Assembly (NCBI GenBank): GCA_932521025.1 | Contig: OW051470.1 | Coordinates: 9,038,501 to 9,102,500 of the forward strand | Origin: Oscheius onirici | Lineage: Eukaryota > Nematoda > Chromadorea > Rhabditida > Rhabditidae | Direction: 5' to 3' | Length of the DNA stretch: 64,000 nucleotides | In this document: in pieces, positions 48,073-61,782 of the stretch | How the letters are laid out: the number at the start of each line of letters is the position of its first letter | Position numbering within the stretch: the first letter of the stretch is position 1 | Notes under the pieces: generated by a model | The model's database searches: none | The model's input: the letters and a program-made list of their open reading frames with translations, nothing else | Told to the model about the DNA's origin: nothing | Position numbers and translations under genes: made by a program

Positions 48073-49610
48073 TTTTTTGCATAAAAGGCTGCAGTGAACT
48101 ACCTGAAATGTTTTGTAGGTTGCCTTGCGAGTTTTCGAGCAAAATTAGGCCAAAATGTGAGAAAATTGGTGAAAAATGACGTGAGAAACAGCAGCTGAAT
48201 GGGGGGAGTGAGGAAAACGAAGAGCGCCGAAAACGTTCAAAAATTTCAAGGATCGTGTCGGAACCCGGCCTGCCTTCAGGATTTGGCGCGACATGAAAAT
48301 GTATGTGGCAATGAGTAGATCCTGTTTTCTTACTCATTCTCCTGCTTTCTTATCCGATTATTTGCAGAATTTTTTTCTTTTTTTTGCCGTCTAAAATATT
48401 AAATTGCTATGGTGTCTGTGACTGACTCTATGACTGTGTTTGTTAGGTTTTTTGTCGCCCCATAGCCGGAAAATAGGAAAATTCGTATCGGTTCTTTAAG
48501 AGGGGATGAGAACCCTGGGAAAGAATGAAAAAGGTCCGATTGATTAGGGAGAAGACATGACAGGATCAAAAGAGATCGGTTGACTGCGGAAAGGATAAAA
48601 AGGGATCGGTTGACTGGGAAGGGAGCAGAAGTAAAGAAGAAAGCACACGTAAAAAAAGCCGCCGACAGGCGGCGAAGCTCGTAAAAGACTACTGTTGCAA
48701 CTCAAAATTATTGTTTGCAACTAATTGGGCTATAACTAGGCGTTTTTTTAATTGTTTAGATTGTAGAAGTGCGCTTTTGGCACTTCACGCTTTAGACTCC
48801 TAACAAACCTATTGTCTACTTCGCGTCTCCTGTTACAACAGTTTGTAAGCTAGTTTGTATGGGTTGGTTTTCTTTAAGCGCCTTCTTCTACCGTTTTACT
48901 TATCCGCCGTACAGGAAAACTAAAAACTATTCCAAACTTCCTTCTGTTACGCTAGACTTTTTTGGGGGAAAAACGGGAAAACTGGCTCTTCTTATCCTTT
49001 ATCCACTCATATCTTTTCCAAGCATTGTTCTTACTCCAAGTTCAAAAGTTACTATCTATGCCATTTTATATTGCTTCCAAGTCTCTGTCTGTCTGTCAGG
49101 AAAAGCAAATGCGCAAAGTGTTCCAACGACTTTGGTAGTTTCTTACTGGGAGAGTGACTGGAACAGAGTGCGAAGGGAAGGGACAGTAGGACAGATTGTG
49201 AGACTCGCTAGGAACGGGCCGGGCGACCCGTTCAGGTCCTACATTTTGAAATTCGGCTTGGGAGGGAGTGGGTTCAAATACAATTTCGGTAGTTCCTTTG
49301 GATTGTCAAGGATAGCGACTGGATGAGAGTAACAAAGAAAATGAAAAGGAAACCACGACTAGGACTCCGTGACAGACCGAAATCATGAATTTCTACTAGC
49401 CCTGGAAGAGCGTTGCCAACCCTTAACCGTGGCAAAACTTTACCTGACTCGTTTTGACTTGTTCGAGGTTACGGACAAACTTTAATATTTGAGATTTTTC
49501 GTCTATTTTTCTTCATGTTAGGATCATTCCCGGCTTCACATTTGACTCAAAACCTTGCGTTTTACTCGAACTTCTCCTGAAAAAATCCACTTATTTCCAG
49601 GAATGAATAA
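48073..49610. repeat. Shared promoter region with repeat family member
   Basis: Divergent spacer between ppm-1.G and the lipase gene. 48480-49460 is an interspersed repeat: GGGATCGGTTGACTGGG words, a hairpin GCCGCCGACAGGCGGC (48659-48674), and a 350-bp block ending near GCGTTGCCAACC. Related copies are at 50890-51520 and, inverted, 58985-59140. A TTTCCAG at 49594-49600, 10 bp before the lipase ATG, could be a spliced-leader acceptor. Confidence 0.7.
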
Positions 49611-52600
49611 ATGCCCTCGCTAGTGGCATTCGGACGGAGATGGAACATTGCCAGCGATGATTTCGTCTTTCCCGAGCTCACAGAAGGCTTCATACGATTA
49701 ATATGGTAATTTCTTCCTTTCGTTCATAACAATAACCTTCAAAAACAGGATAGGTTTCGCTCTAGCCGTCTTCATCTACCACTACCCACTCAACTGCACC
49801 TTGAAGGATTTTTCCGTTCCAGTCATCATTTTACTGGTTATTAACGTCGTTACACTATGTCTTGGTGAGTTTTAGATGGATGTTCAGTCAAAATGTGCGG
49901 TAAAATGACTAAGTTTCAAGTCAAAAGTGCTATAGTCTGTTCAAAATGTAGAGAGCATTTTTTTGAATTGGCCCGCGCTTTCTTCAACTCCGTTTTTTAC
50001 CCAATTTCAACGCATCATATCTCGGTCATCTTTGAAGTTTTTTCCATTTTTCAAAATGGGTTGGAAAGCCCTTTATCAGATCTAAATAGTCACAAAACAT
50101 GCAAAAACATATAAACGCTGTTTTCAATGCATACCGAGGCCGCAAAGCTTAAACAAGGCGATTCTCAATATCTCAATCGGAAAAAATTTGGCGGCATAAA
50201 ACGCAAATAATTAGCACGCACCCTGTAGAAATTGTGGTTCTTGGTCAATTCTTGAGAAAATGACTCAAATTATTTTTTGGCTCTAAGCTAAAAGAAGATT
50301 TCAGCCTTTTCCACGGCCGGAGTCTCAGCTCGAGGTACAATAATGATAACGAGGCCACGGCGTCACGTCAGTACACTTCTCTACATTCGGCTCCCCATCC
50401 TGGTCTTGGAGTTCTGCTGGACCATTTATTCTACCGTAGCCGTCTTTGAATCCTACATCGATCATTCAAACTCGTCCGTGCCGCAAGTAGCGACGCTGTA
50501 TGGCAACTTTACAGCAGATTCTTGTCAATTTGCTACCGTCATCAAGGTATGGTTTTTTGTAGTTTTTTCCCCTCTCTAAAAACGAGAAAAATATCGCGAT
50601 ATTTTCCAGTTTACCGTGGGTCTCGAATGGCTTCTCTTCGTCTGCGCCATCATCGGCATCGTCGTCGTCTTCCATCCGAAAAGTGACGAGGACGTCGAAG
50701 ACATTACCCTAATATCACGGCGCGTCTGGTCCCGTCGTTTTCGGATCTTCAAAATACGTCAGGACGAGCTGATGAGAGCAGCACTAGACGACCTGGCTAA
50801 TCTCTTTGCCAGCTTCTTTCATGTAAGTTTCTTAAACTCGTCTGGTTTTCAAAAGATTCGGAATGTTCTACGCAATTTTGCGTCACTCGCCGTTTTCGCT
50901 AAAGGGATCAGAAGGGATTGGTTGACTGGTGAAGGGATCAAAAGAGACCGGGTTAGGGATCAGAAGTGATCGGTGGACTGGGGAAAATAACAGAAGGGAG
51001 CAGAAAAGACCACTTGATTTGGTTACCGATCAGAAGACAGCGGTTGACTGAAAAGGGATTAGACAAGAACTTTGTTTCGAATTACGATTGTTTCGAATCC
51101 ACTTTAAGTTGCTCCCAGGTCTCTGTCTGTCTGAAGCTCTAATTGAGGATAAGGAGGGGAGCTTTGTGCGTAAATTAGTTTTTAACACGTCGCGGCAGGA
51201 AAAGCAACTGCGCAAAGTGTAGTTTTTTACTGGGACTGTGTGACTGGAACGGAGTGACAAGGGAAGAATGGAAGGGACAGTAGGACTGAGACTCACTAAA
51301 GCTAGGAACTTTAGGTCCTACATTTTGAAATTAGGCTTGGGAGAGAGCGGGTTCCAATACAATTTTGGTAGATTTCTTGGAGAGTCAAGGAGAGAGACTG
51401 GAGGAGAGTAACAAAGGAAATGAAATAAAAGGGAAACCATGACTAGGGCTCCGTGACAGAGCGAAGTCACGAATTTCTACTTTAGCCCTAGAAGGGCATT
51501 GCCAACCTTGTCATGGTAAATACTGATAGACTGAACCTTAAAAAAGTAGGCTAGTAACAAGTAGTACAACAGGGCCGCCTGACCTGGAATAATAAACTAC
51601 CAAGTATCGCTTGCAAATCTTGTCTGAGCTCAATTGCTTTTTTGGAGCAGTGGCGCAGGGCTTTTGATGATACTACCAAAAATTGTTTCTTTTGTAAAGA
51701 GAGCAGAAACTTCAAAACCTGACGAAATAAGCTGCTTTATCTAAAACTCCATATTCAGACGAGCGACATCGTCTTCAGTGACGTACTAGCCGGTCTTCTG
51801 CTCGTCGTCCATTCGCCAGGCAATGAATATCCGCCTCTCGTCCCTCTAGAAACGGCAGAAAGACCCGACTGGATGACGGAAGAGAATGCCCTCCACTACC
51901 TCCATTTTGCGGCTTCCGTCTACGGCTGGCCGACCTTTCTTTTTAACAATTTCGGCTGTGGATCGTGTTTTCGACTCGGAAGACGGCTTCAATTTTGCGG
52001 AAAACTCAATTGTGGACAGGTAAAAAAGGACATTTTAGCCACTAAACTATGCTTAAACTAGAAAATGAGACTGGAAAGAAATGCCGAGGAAGACTGGCTA
52101 GAAATTGTTGTAGAAAACTCGCCAAATGGTCGAAAGGTTCGCCAAATTTTGTTGTGTTGTGTTATAATTTTGAGTGAGAGAGCACGAAATTTAGACACCC
52201 TCACAACTATTTTTTTAGAGCTCATTTCAGTGAAAAAAAATGCCATATTTTTAGATTCTGATAGTGGAGGATAATTGCTGCTTCTGTAACACGGCTGCTC
52301 TGATTCTCGAGAATGAGGAGAGAAATGTCGATCTGTTCTACGTCTCCTTCAGAAATCGGCTTTATGAGGTCAGTTTTTATAGTTATTTTTCTCCTACAGA
52401 ACAGAACGGAATCTCGACTTTTTGAAGAAAATGTCCAACAGAAACGCATGACTTTTTCAATTTCTTCAATAGACTGTGACCATTTGATTTTGACACGTTT
52501 TAACAGGATGAGGAAGAACTCAGGGAAAACTGCTGGGAGAAACGTTCCGAACTGATCTAGTTTTTGAACTTTATAGGAATTTTTTGATCTGAAAAATGTT

Positions 52601-54998
52601 CTTATTATTTATTGTCAAATTCTAGAATTATCTATGTCGGACAATGACTCTATTCCATTCGGACAATGACAAATTTGCTCTGAAAATGCTTCAATCTGAG
52701 TTCGAATTGTGATAGGCGGGTCTAATCTAAGGGGCCAGAGAAATCAGGCTTACGTTCTATAATCTGAACAGGTCTGACTTCTTCCTTGATAGCTTGGTCA
52801 ACTGACTGACTGTATTCGGTTAAAAAAAAGACTGATTTTCAGGTCCCCTTCGCCGTTCTGGCCGATCATCAGAAGAAGAGCATCGTCCTGACGATTAGAG
52901 GCTCCTGTTCCATATCCGATCTCATCACGGATCTGTGCCTGAGTTAGTTTTTCTCGAACATTCTTCAAAAACAATCATTTTCCTTTTCAAATAACCTTTT
53001 CCCCTTCTCCTAAATTCTCACGGCAAACGAACCAGTCCCATTTGAATTCAATAGGCAACGTCAGCCGCCATAGCTCAGTCGGTTAGAGCGTGGGTCTAAT
53101 AAGCCCAAGGTCGCAGGTTCGACCCCTGCTGGCGGCAAACTCTTTTTACTTTTTTTAAAATTAACTTTTTCCCCAATTTTAAAGCTTTGGCCTTATAAAA
53201 TAAGTTCAGAAGAAGAAGTCCTATCGGAAGACGTAGACGCTGACCCAATTCTACGGCAGGATCCGAGTCTCGATCCGCGAGATGGAGGCGAAGTTCGCGT
53301 CCATAAAGGCATGCTCCAGTCGGCTCGATTCATCTACCGTACTCTCCAGAACAACAAGACGATCGAGGACATGTTCATGCTGAATCCCGAATATCAGCTG
53401 GTAGTCTGTGGACATTCTCTCGGAGCCGGGGTGGCGTCTCTTCTCACACTTTTCCTAAAGTAAGTTCTATTTTTTTTTACCTTTTTTTGTAGTTTTTGGC
53501 TAAAAAATAGAGTAGGCGAACTGTGGGTTATACAAGTGTCCGGTTCTTTAAAAAAAATTTCAGACAAAAGTACCCATCCGTCCAGTGCTTCGCCTACGCT
53601 CCGCCCGGCTGTGTCGTTAGTCAGGAAGGAATTGCCGAGATGGAGAAGCATTGCATGAGTGTCGTCTCCGGCGACGATGTCATCTCCCGAATCAGCTTTC
53701 AAGCCATGTATAGAGTCCGGGAGAAGGTGGAACACGAGCTGCGAGCCTGTCAGAGAGCCAAATACGAGATTTTACTCAAGGGCGTCTTCAGACTCTTCTG
53801 GAAGAACCCATGGGAGGAGCATCCGCTCTCAGGAAGTCGTAGGTTTTTTACCCTTTTTACAGAAAGTCTTTTTGAAGATAAAGATACCGTTCGTCTCGAG
53901 ACCCACTTACCCCACAAAGTTATATTTTTGCTGGTAATTGGGTCTCGAAACGAATTGGAAAAGGTTACGGTATCGTCCCTTTTTCAAATTTATTGCAATT
54001 TTTTTCCAGGAAGAAACCTCGAGAACAGTGATCGCTCGGAGCTGATAGTAACGAGCAGCACGGGACTGGAATACGGTAGCAGTCATCAAACGACGTCAAG
54101 AAGGTCCTCAGATGATAGAATTCAACTTTTTGCCCCTGGGAGAATTCTCTACGTGGGAATGGAAGAAGAGAAGGCTGTGAAAAAGTGGATCGATCCTCGC
54201 TGTCTCTCGGACATCAAACTTTCAACCTCGGGTTAGTTTTTGACTGGACAGTAAGGGTGACAGAGACTGAGAGACAGTAACTGGAATAGAGACAGTAACA
54301 GTGAGAGTGATAGAAAGTGAGGGAATGTAACTGCTACAATAACAGTATGAGCGACAGAAACAGCAATAGGAACAGTAGTAATAAAGGAAAAAGTTATACA
54401 AATAGTTATAGGAACAGAGAGAGTGAAAAACAGTTATTGATACAGGTTGCTACAGTAAGACTAACAGTACGAATGACTGACACTGAGAGACAGTGACATA
54501 GTGAGAGGCAGGAACAGTAATTGGGTGATAGAGTGAGGGACAGGAACAGTAGTAGAGACAGTGACTGTAACTGTGTAAGGAGTAAGGACAGAGAGGGTGA
54601 CAGTGTGAAAGACAGGAAGAGTAAAAACTTACAGTTAGAGAGACAGTGATAGGGAGAAAGACATTGATTGTGACAATAGGAGAACGAGAGTGACAGTTAC
54701 AGTAAGACTGACAGTACCATGATCAGTGAGAGACAGATGGAGAGATAGTGATAGTCATAGGGAGAGAGACGGTGACAGGGAGACTAACAGTAAGAGAACG
54801 GTAACAGTTCCAGTAGGAATAGGAACAGTCGAGTGACAATATGAGATACAGAGACAGTAACTAAGCCTCTCATTTTCAGCCCTGACTGACCATCTGCCAA
54901 AGAACGTCCTCCGAATCCTCAAGGCGGCAATAGCTGAAGATTCTGCAATCCCGGAGTCCGCAGTTGAAGAGCCCTCTCTGGACATATCCATAGCCTAA
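49611..54998 (+). CDS. sn-1-specific diacylglycerol lipase (DAGL beta-like)
   Basis: Makes 2-acylglycerols such as 2-AG at the membrane. Thirteen exons close in phase: 49611-49705, 49749-49864, 50305-50546, 50610-50822, 51759-52019, 52062-52136, 52255-52368, 52843-52942, 53210-53459, 53564-53838, 54010-54231, 54880-54998 (plus the short exon at 52062 judged real by phase); about 693 residues. Four membrane spans lie in the first 200 residues, then a Cys-rich EDNCCFCN block and the alpha/beta-hydrolase: oxyanion TIRGS, nucleophile GHSLGAG (Ser475) and GDDVISR (Asp527). The position expected to hold the catalytic His (LYPPGRIIH in the human enzyme) reads LFAPGRILY (Tyr628). Likely orthologue of C. 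elegans dagl-2 by neighbourhood. Intron 52943-53209 contains a tRNA-Ile. Confidence 0.9.
50890..51520 (+). repeat. Interspersed repeat in lipase intron
   Basis: Same family as 48480-49460, same orientation: GGTTGACTGG words followed by a block sharing CTACATTTTGAAATT, GAGAGTAACAAAG and GGGCTCCGTGACAGAG-like sequence. Diverged by roughly 15-20 percent. Confidence 0.8.
53064..53137 (+). tRNA. tRNA-Ile (anticodon AAT), intronic
   Basis: Complete cloverleaf: acceptor GCCGCCA/TGGCGGC with discriminator A, D arm GCTC/GAGC, anticodon loop CTAATAA, T arm GCAGG/CCTGC with GGTTCGACCCC. It has no intron of its own. It lies sense-strand within intron 52943-53209 of the lipase gene. Confidence 0.96.
54240..54870. 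repeat. GACAGTAACAG low-complexity intron
   Basis: The last lipase intron is almost wholly imperfect copies of words like GAGACAGTAACAGTGA. Confidence 0.9.
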
Positions 54999-55551
54999 TC
55001 TCTATCCTCTTTTTCGAGTCATAATAACCCTCCTTCTAATACGAGTAACCACCATGTTTGAGCTTTTTTGTCATTCAATTTTTAGTCGTCTTAATTTTTA
55101 GCCTGTGATCATAACGTCTTAACTTGTACATATAGAGAGAAAGAAAGGTGCTTTACTTAATTCTTAAATAAATATTAATTAACTTAAACTCATTTTAATT
55201 TGGAGGAGGAAGTGGAATTTTCCAGAGATTTTTTTTGACGGATTGTGAGGAAGAAATACGTTCCGTGGCGATTACCGTAACCCGTAAAGCTTGACCAATT
55301 TTTGCGTGGTTAAAAGGTCCAACGGTATTTTGGGTTACGCTACTCGCCCTGATTTTTTGAACAGACGGGTTTGTATCAGTGATGTGTAGAAATGACTAAA
55401 ATCTCTTCCGCGGAAATCCGTGAGGAAATCCGTGAACTGGTCGAATTAGAACTGTATTGATTTCGCACAAGTTTGAACTAAAACTGAAAAGATTTCGAAT
55501 TTTCACTATCGCGCTGTTCAGACCAGAACAGACTATTTCAGGGAAAGGAAA
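54999..55551. other. Spacer between lipase and aldehyde dehydrogenase
   Basis: Lipase 3' UTR with AATAAA-like words near 55165, then AT-rich sequence. A TTTCAG at 55536-55541, 10 bp before the dehydrogenase ATG, may be a spliced-leader acceptor. Confidence 0.55.
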
Positions 55552-58420
<2,869 letters not shown>

Positions 58421-59904
58421 ATACTTGAACCTCAGTTACATAGCTGTCAAAAACCTGATTGGATATCTGTGTAATGATTATGACAAAATTTGCCAAGGAA
58501 TAAGTATAATGACATTCTGTTTTATAATAAATTTGTTTCGAAAATCTAAGAGAATGTCTTTCTTTACTAAAGTGCAATGGTGTCCGTCTGTCTGTCTGTC
58601 TGTCCGTATTGGTGTCCGCACAGTTGTCGAGACTAAAGTAACATGTCAAGTTTTGTCATATTAATCTTTTATCAAACGAGATAGTTTTTTTTTGAGAGGA
58701 ACGCGTCTGGGGGAATTTAGTTTGAAGGTAGGACAACCAAGAGAGGCTCACTAATAACCTATCACCAAAATACGGAGGCTGCGCAAGCTGCCGTAGGCTG
58801 CTGGTACCTAAAAATATCGCAAGGAAAAATTCCGAGTAATACCTTTGATGGATAGCAAACTCCACAACCTCGGACATGCCTTTCAGGCCTGGCCCGGAGC
58901 CATGTCTATATTTCTCAAGCTTCCTACTTGGCGACCAAGTTCAAAAGTAACTTGCTATCTAATCCTGAAGAAATCTAACTATCAATATTTTAGATAACAA
59001 CGACCAGCCGGCTTCGCCGCCTATCGGCGGCTTTTTTTACTTGTGTTTTTTTCTTTATTTCTGATCTCTTCCTCCGTCAACCGATCTCTTCTGATCCTTT
59101 CTGTTCCCTTCCCCAGTCAACCGATCTCTTCTGATCCTCTAGCGGGCAGCCCATAACAATTTAGGACTACTCATAACAATTTAGCAAATATATTTGGCTA
59201 GTAGGGGAGTCGAACCCGGGTCGTCTGGGTATAGTCTATTTCCAACGAATAGGGACACCAAATCAATACTTTAAAGGATTTATTTCGTGGTTCCCGTCAC
59301 GAAAATACGAAAATGACGGGTGCAGCGTTGGATTTTATTTCCTTTTGTGTAATTTTGATGATTTTTAGATGTTTTCGACTACATTTTTGAACTCAGCGTA
59401 GAAAAATGCCTATATGGGGTGAAAATGGCAAAATATATCCACTTTGCAAGGATTCTCGGTGATTTTCGTGAAAAATCAGCCATTTTGACCCAAATCAACT
59501 CAAAACCTGATATTTTTCTCCTATTTCGGTGACAAGTAGGTTTCCTTAGATGTAGAACTCAATTATAAAGTCAAAACAGCAAGAAACTGTTGAGATAATA
59601 CTAACAATTGAAGAAATATCAAATTCGGATTAAAGAGCCATTTTTTCAAATTCGCGCCCAAAATCCACTGTCCCTATTCGTCGGAAATAGACTATAACAG
59701 CGGCGACTATACAATACACAAAAATTTGAGGTCCCGGACAAACAAACACACAGAGTCCACGACAGACACCATTGCACTTTAGTAGTAGAGAGATTTTTAT
59801 TGTACGTGGGTAACAAATTGTAACAGCTAACAAAGCAATCGATTGGGTAACAACTAACGTGGGTAACAACAAACAAAACATTGGATGTACGACAGCGGGA
59901 GGCA
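58421..59904. repeat. Repeat-rich intergenic region
   Basis: Contains a GTCCGTCTGTCTG tract with a copy of AAAGTGCAATGGTGTC at 58571, an inverted copy of the 48-kb repeat (58985-59140, hairpin GCCGCCTATCGGCGGC), a B-box-like GGGAGTCGAACCCGGGTC (59207-59224), and a foldback pair ATAGTCTATTTCC at 59231 and its complement near 59690. No gene seen. Confidence 0.6.
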
Positions 59905-61300
59905 CTACTGTAGAATAATCAGATGAAGATTACTTTTTGCGACGATCATCACAGCATTATCCTTGCACAGATGTTCATAGCCAGAAGAAAGTTCGGATAC
60001 GGTGAATCGGTGGCCGCTGGCCAGTTCTTGAATGCCTAAAACACGTTTGAAATACAGCCTACAATTTCACTAACCTTCGGTAATGATAGCAAGGTTTACC
60101 GTTTCTTCTCCTGCACCGAGAGCATCGTAAGTTTGACGGGTATATTTCTTGAATTGCTCGAATCTGTCCACACCAGGGATGGGCGGATAATTTTTTTTTC
60201 GACCGGATATCGGATACCGGATATCCGAAAAAAAAAATTTTGATCGGATACCGGATATTCGAAATTTATCTTCGCGATCGGATATCGAATACCGGATATC
60301 CGATTTTTTTTCTATCGATCGGACATCGGATACCGGATATCCGAAAAAATTTCTTTCGATCGGATACCGGATATCCGAAATAAGATACAATAGACCGGAT
60401 TATCCGAAACTGGATAATCCATTCATGACTATGAGCAAAATAGTAATGAAGAAAGACATCGACTGACTATACGATAAATGCATCAAAACTAGTAGAACAA
60501 AAGCGAAAATCGTTAGTTTCCCATGTGGAAATACCAAAAAATTTAACTGAAATTATCCGAAATATCCGGTCAAAAATATCCGATTTCGGATATCGGATAA
60601 TCGGATAGTTTTCGTACCGGATAATTTTTCGGATAATTATCTGGTCGGTAATTTTGACCGGATATATTTTCGGATCCGGTTGAAAATTTTGACCACGCAT
60701 ACAGCCATCTACGGAGAACGAATCAATGTTTTTCATCGGAATAGATAGCAGCGCTAGGATGAGATCTTTGGGGTCTTTCATGTGATCGAAGAGCAAGGTG
60801 GTTTCGTCAGCGTTTGCGTCGTCGAAGTACCCCATCGGCTCGTCTATACAGACGATCGTGAAATTGGGGGTAAAATTGAGAACAAATTTGCGTTCGCAAG
60901 GCATCATAATTTAAACAGAATTTGATTACAAGCAAAACCTGCAGCCTACCCTATTTGTGATTCCACGAAGAATGTGGTCCAGAGGATGAGAGCGATGTTT
61001 GGCGAGCTGTTTGTTCAGGAGAACGACATCATTATAGCACTTATTTTTCTGCGGAACAATTGTGAACATGAAACAAAATCCAGAACTAACCACATAATAA
61101 TTTCTCTCAGGTCTTTTCTCAAAAATAGACAACATTTTTACGTGAACTTTAAGGCATGCTGCCTGCAGATTTCCCTCGGACAGGAAGATGTAACGCAGGT
61201 ATTCAGGGAGCTAAAAACTTATCATTAATAGGGAAATGGCCCACAAATTACAATCATTACCTCGATCAGCGGGAGGAGGTTTATGTTTCCTGAAAAAAAA
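59905..61300 (-). CDS. MCM3-like gene or remnant, split by a palindromic repeat
   Basis: The last two exons (60163-60075, 60035-59905) join in phase and encode RFEQFKKYTRQTYDALG-like sequence, then FTVSELSSGYEHL, NAVMIV and LHLIIL, resembling the C-terminal winged helix of replication factor MCM3 (FKxALLDVF..., NQVMVSEGIIFLI). Upstream pieces are weaker: GNINLLPLIE (about 61267-61296), LPEYLRYIFLSEGN (near 61190), HPLDHILRGITNR (near 60970) and VCIDEPMGYFDDANAD (60810-60860). Their junctions do not resolve, and a 500-bp repeat lies between exon pieces at 60172-60680. It may be a fast-evolving gene or a decayed copy. The MCM3 call is tentative. Confidence 0.38.
60172..60680. repeat. CGGATATCCG palindromic repeat array with hAT-like end
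   Basis: Starts (plus strand) CAGGGATGGGCGGATAA and continues with repeated, self-complementary words GGATACCGGATATCCGAAA in both orientations. The flanks GTCCACAC and GACCACGC match at 6 of 8 positions, possibly an old 8-bp target duplication. It lies directly upstream of an MCM3-like splice acceptor. Confidence 0.75.
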
Positions 61301-61782
61301 GCTCATTTAGCTTAATAAAGATAAAACAAGAAAATACAGAGAATTGAATTAAACGAAAGACAGCATTGGAAAGTGATTTTTAGGATTTGACGAGCATTCG
61401 ACAACGTCGGTCGCCTGTTTCGTGTCAGGACCCACCATCAGCAGTCCTTTAACCAAATTCGTCTTTCTTCGTGCAAATTTACCTCAAAATGTCCATATTT
61501 TTTAATTTTCTTAGTTTTTTTCAACCATGCTAGCCGCCAATCTGCCCTACAATTTTGTGAAGCTCCACCATGAAAAATTCTGGTTCTTTGTGGTAAAACC
61601 CGTCTTTCTTCATGCAAAGAATTATGAGAAAACGTCAAAGAGATTGAACAAACAGTTTTATTTAGTCTAACAATAAAGTAAGTTAGTACGAGCATATTAT
61701 GAGTATATTATGCGCAAAACTTAGGAGGAGATCGTGAGCAATGCAGAAGGAGAGAGCAAAAAAAGGCAAGGCAGCTGGGTGT
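61301..61782. other. Spacer with partial exon duplication
   Basis: AT-rich. 61440-61460 repeats 20 bp (GCAGTCCTTTAACCAAATTC) found at the chimaerin splice site at 62520. A related CGTCTTTCTTCGTGC/CATGC word occurs twice (61462, 61602). No gene. Confidence 0.45.

Noticed and set aside
48659-48674. Helitron terminus (hairpin GCCGCCGACAGGCGGC)
   Set aside because: No CTRR end or TC start could be paired with it in any of the copies.
48859-49326. 155-residue open frame upstream of the lipase gene
   Set aside because: It lies inside an interspersed repeat whose other copy (51.1-51.5 kb) does not keep the frame.
60070-60390. Open frame through the CGGATATCC array
   Set aside because: Its residues (repeated DIRYPISG-type words) come from the palindromic repeat, not from a gene.
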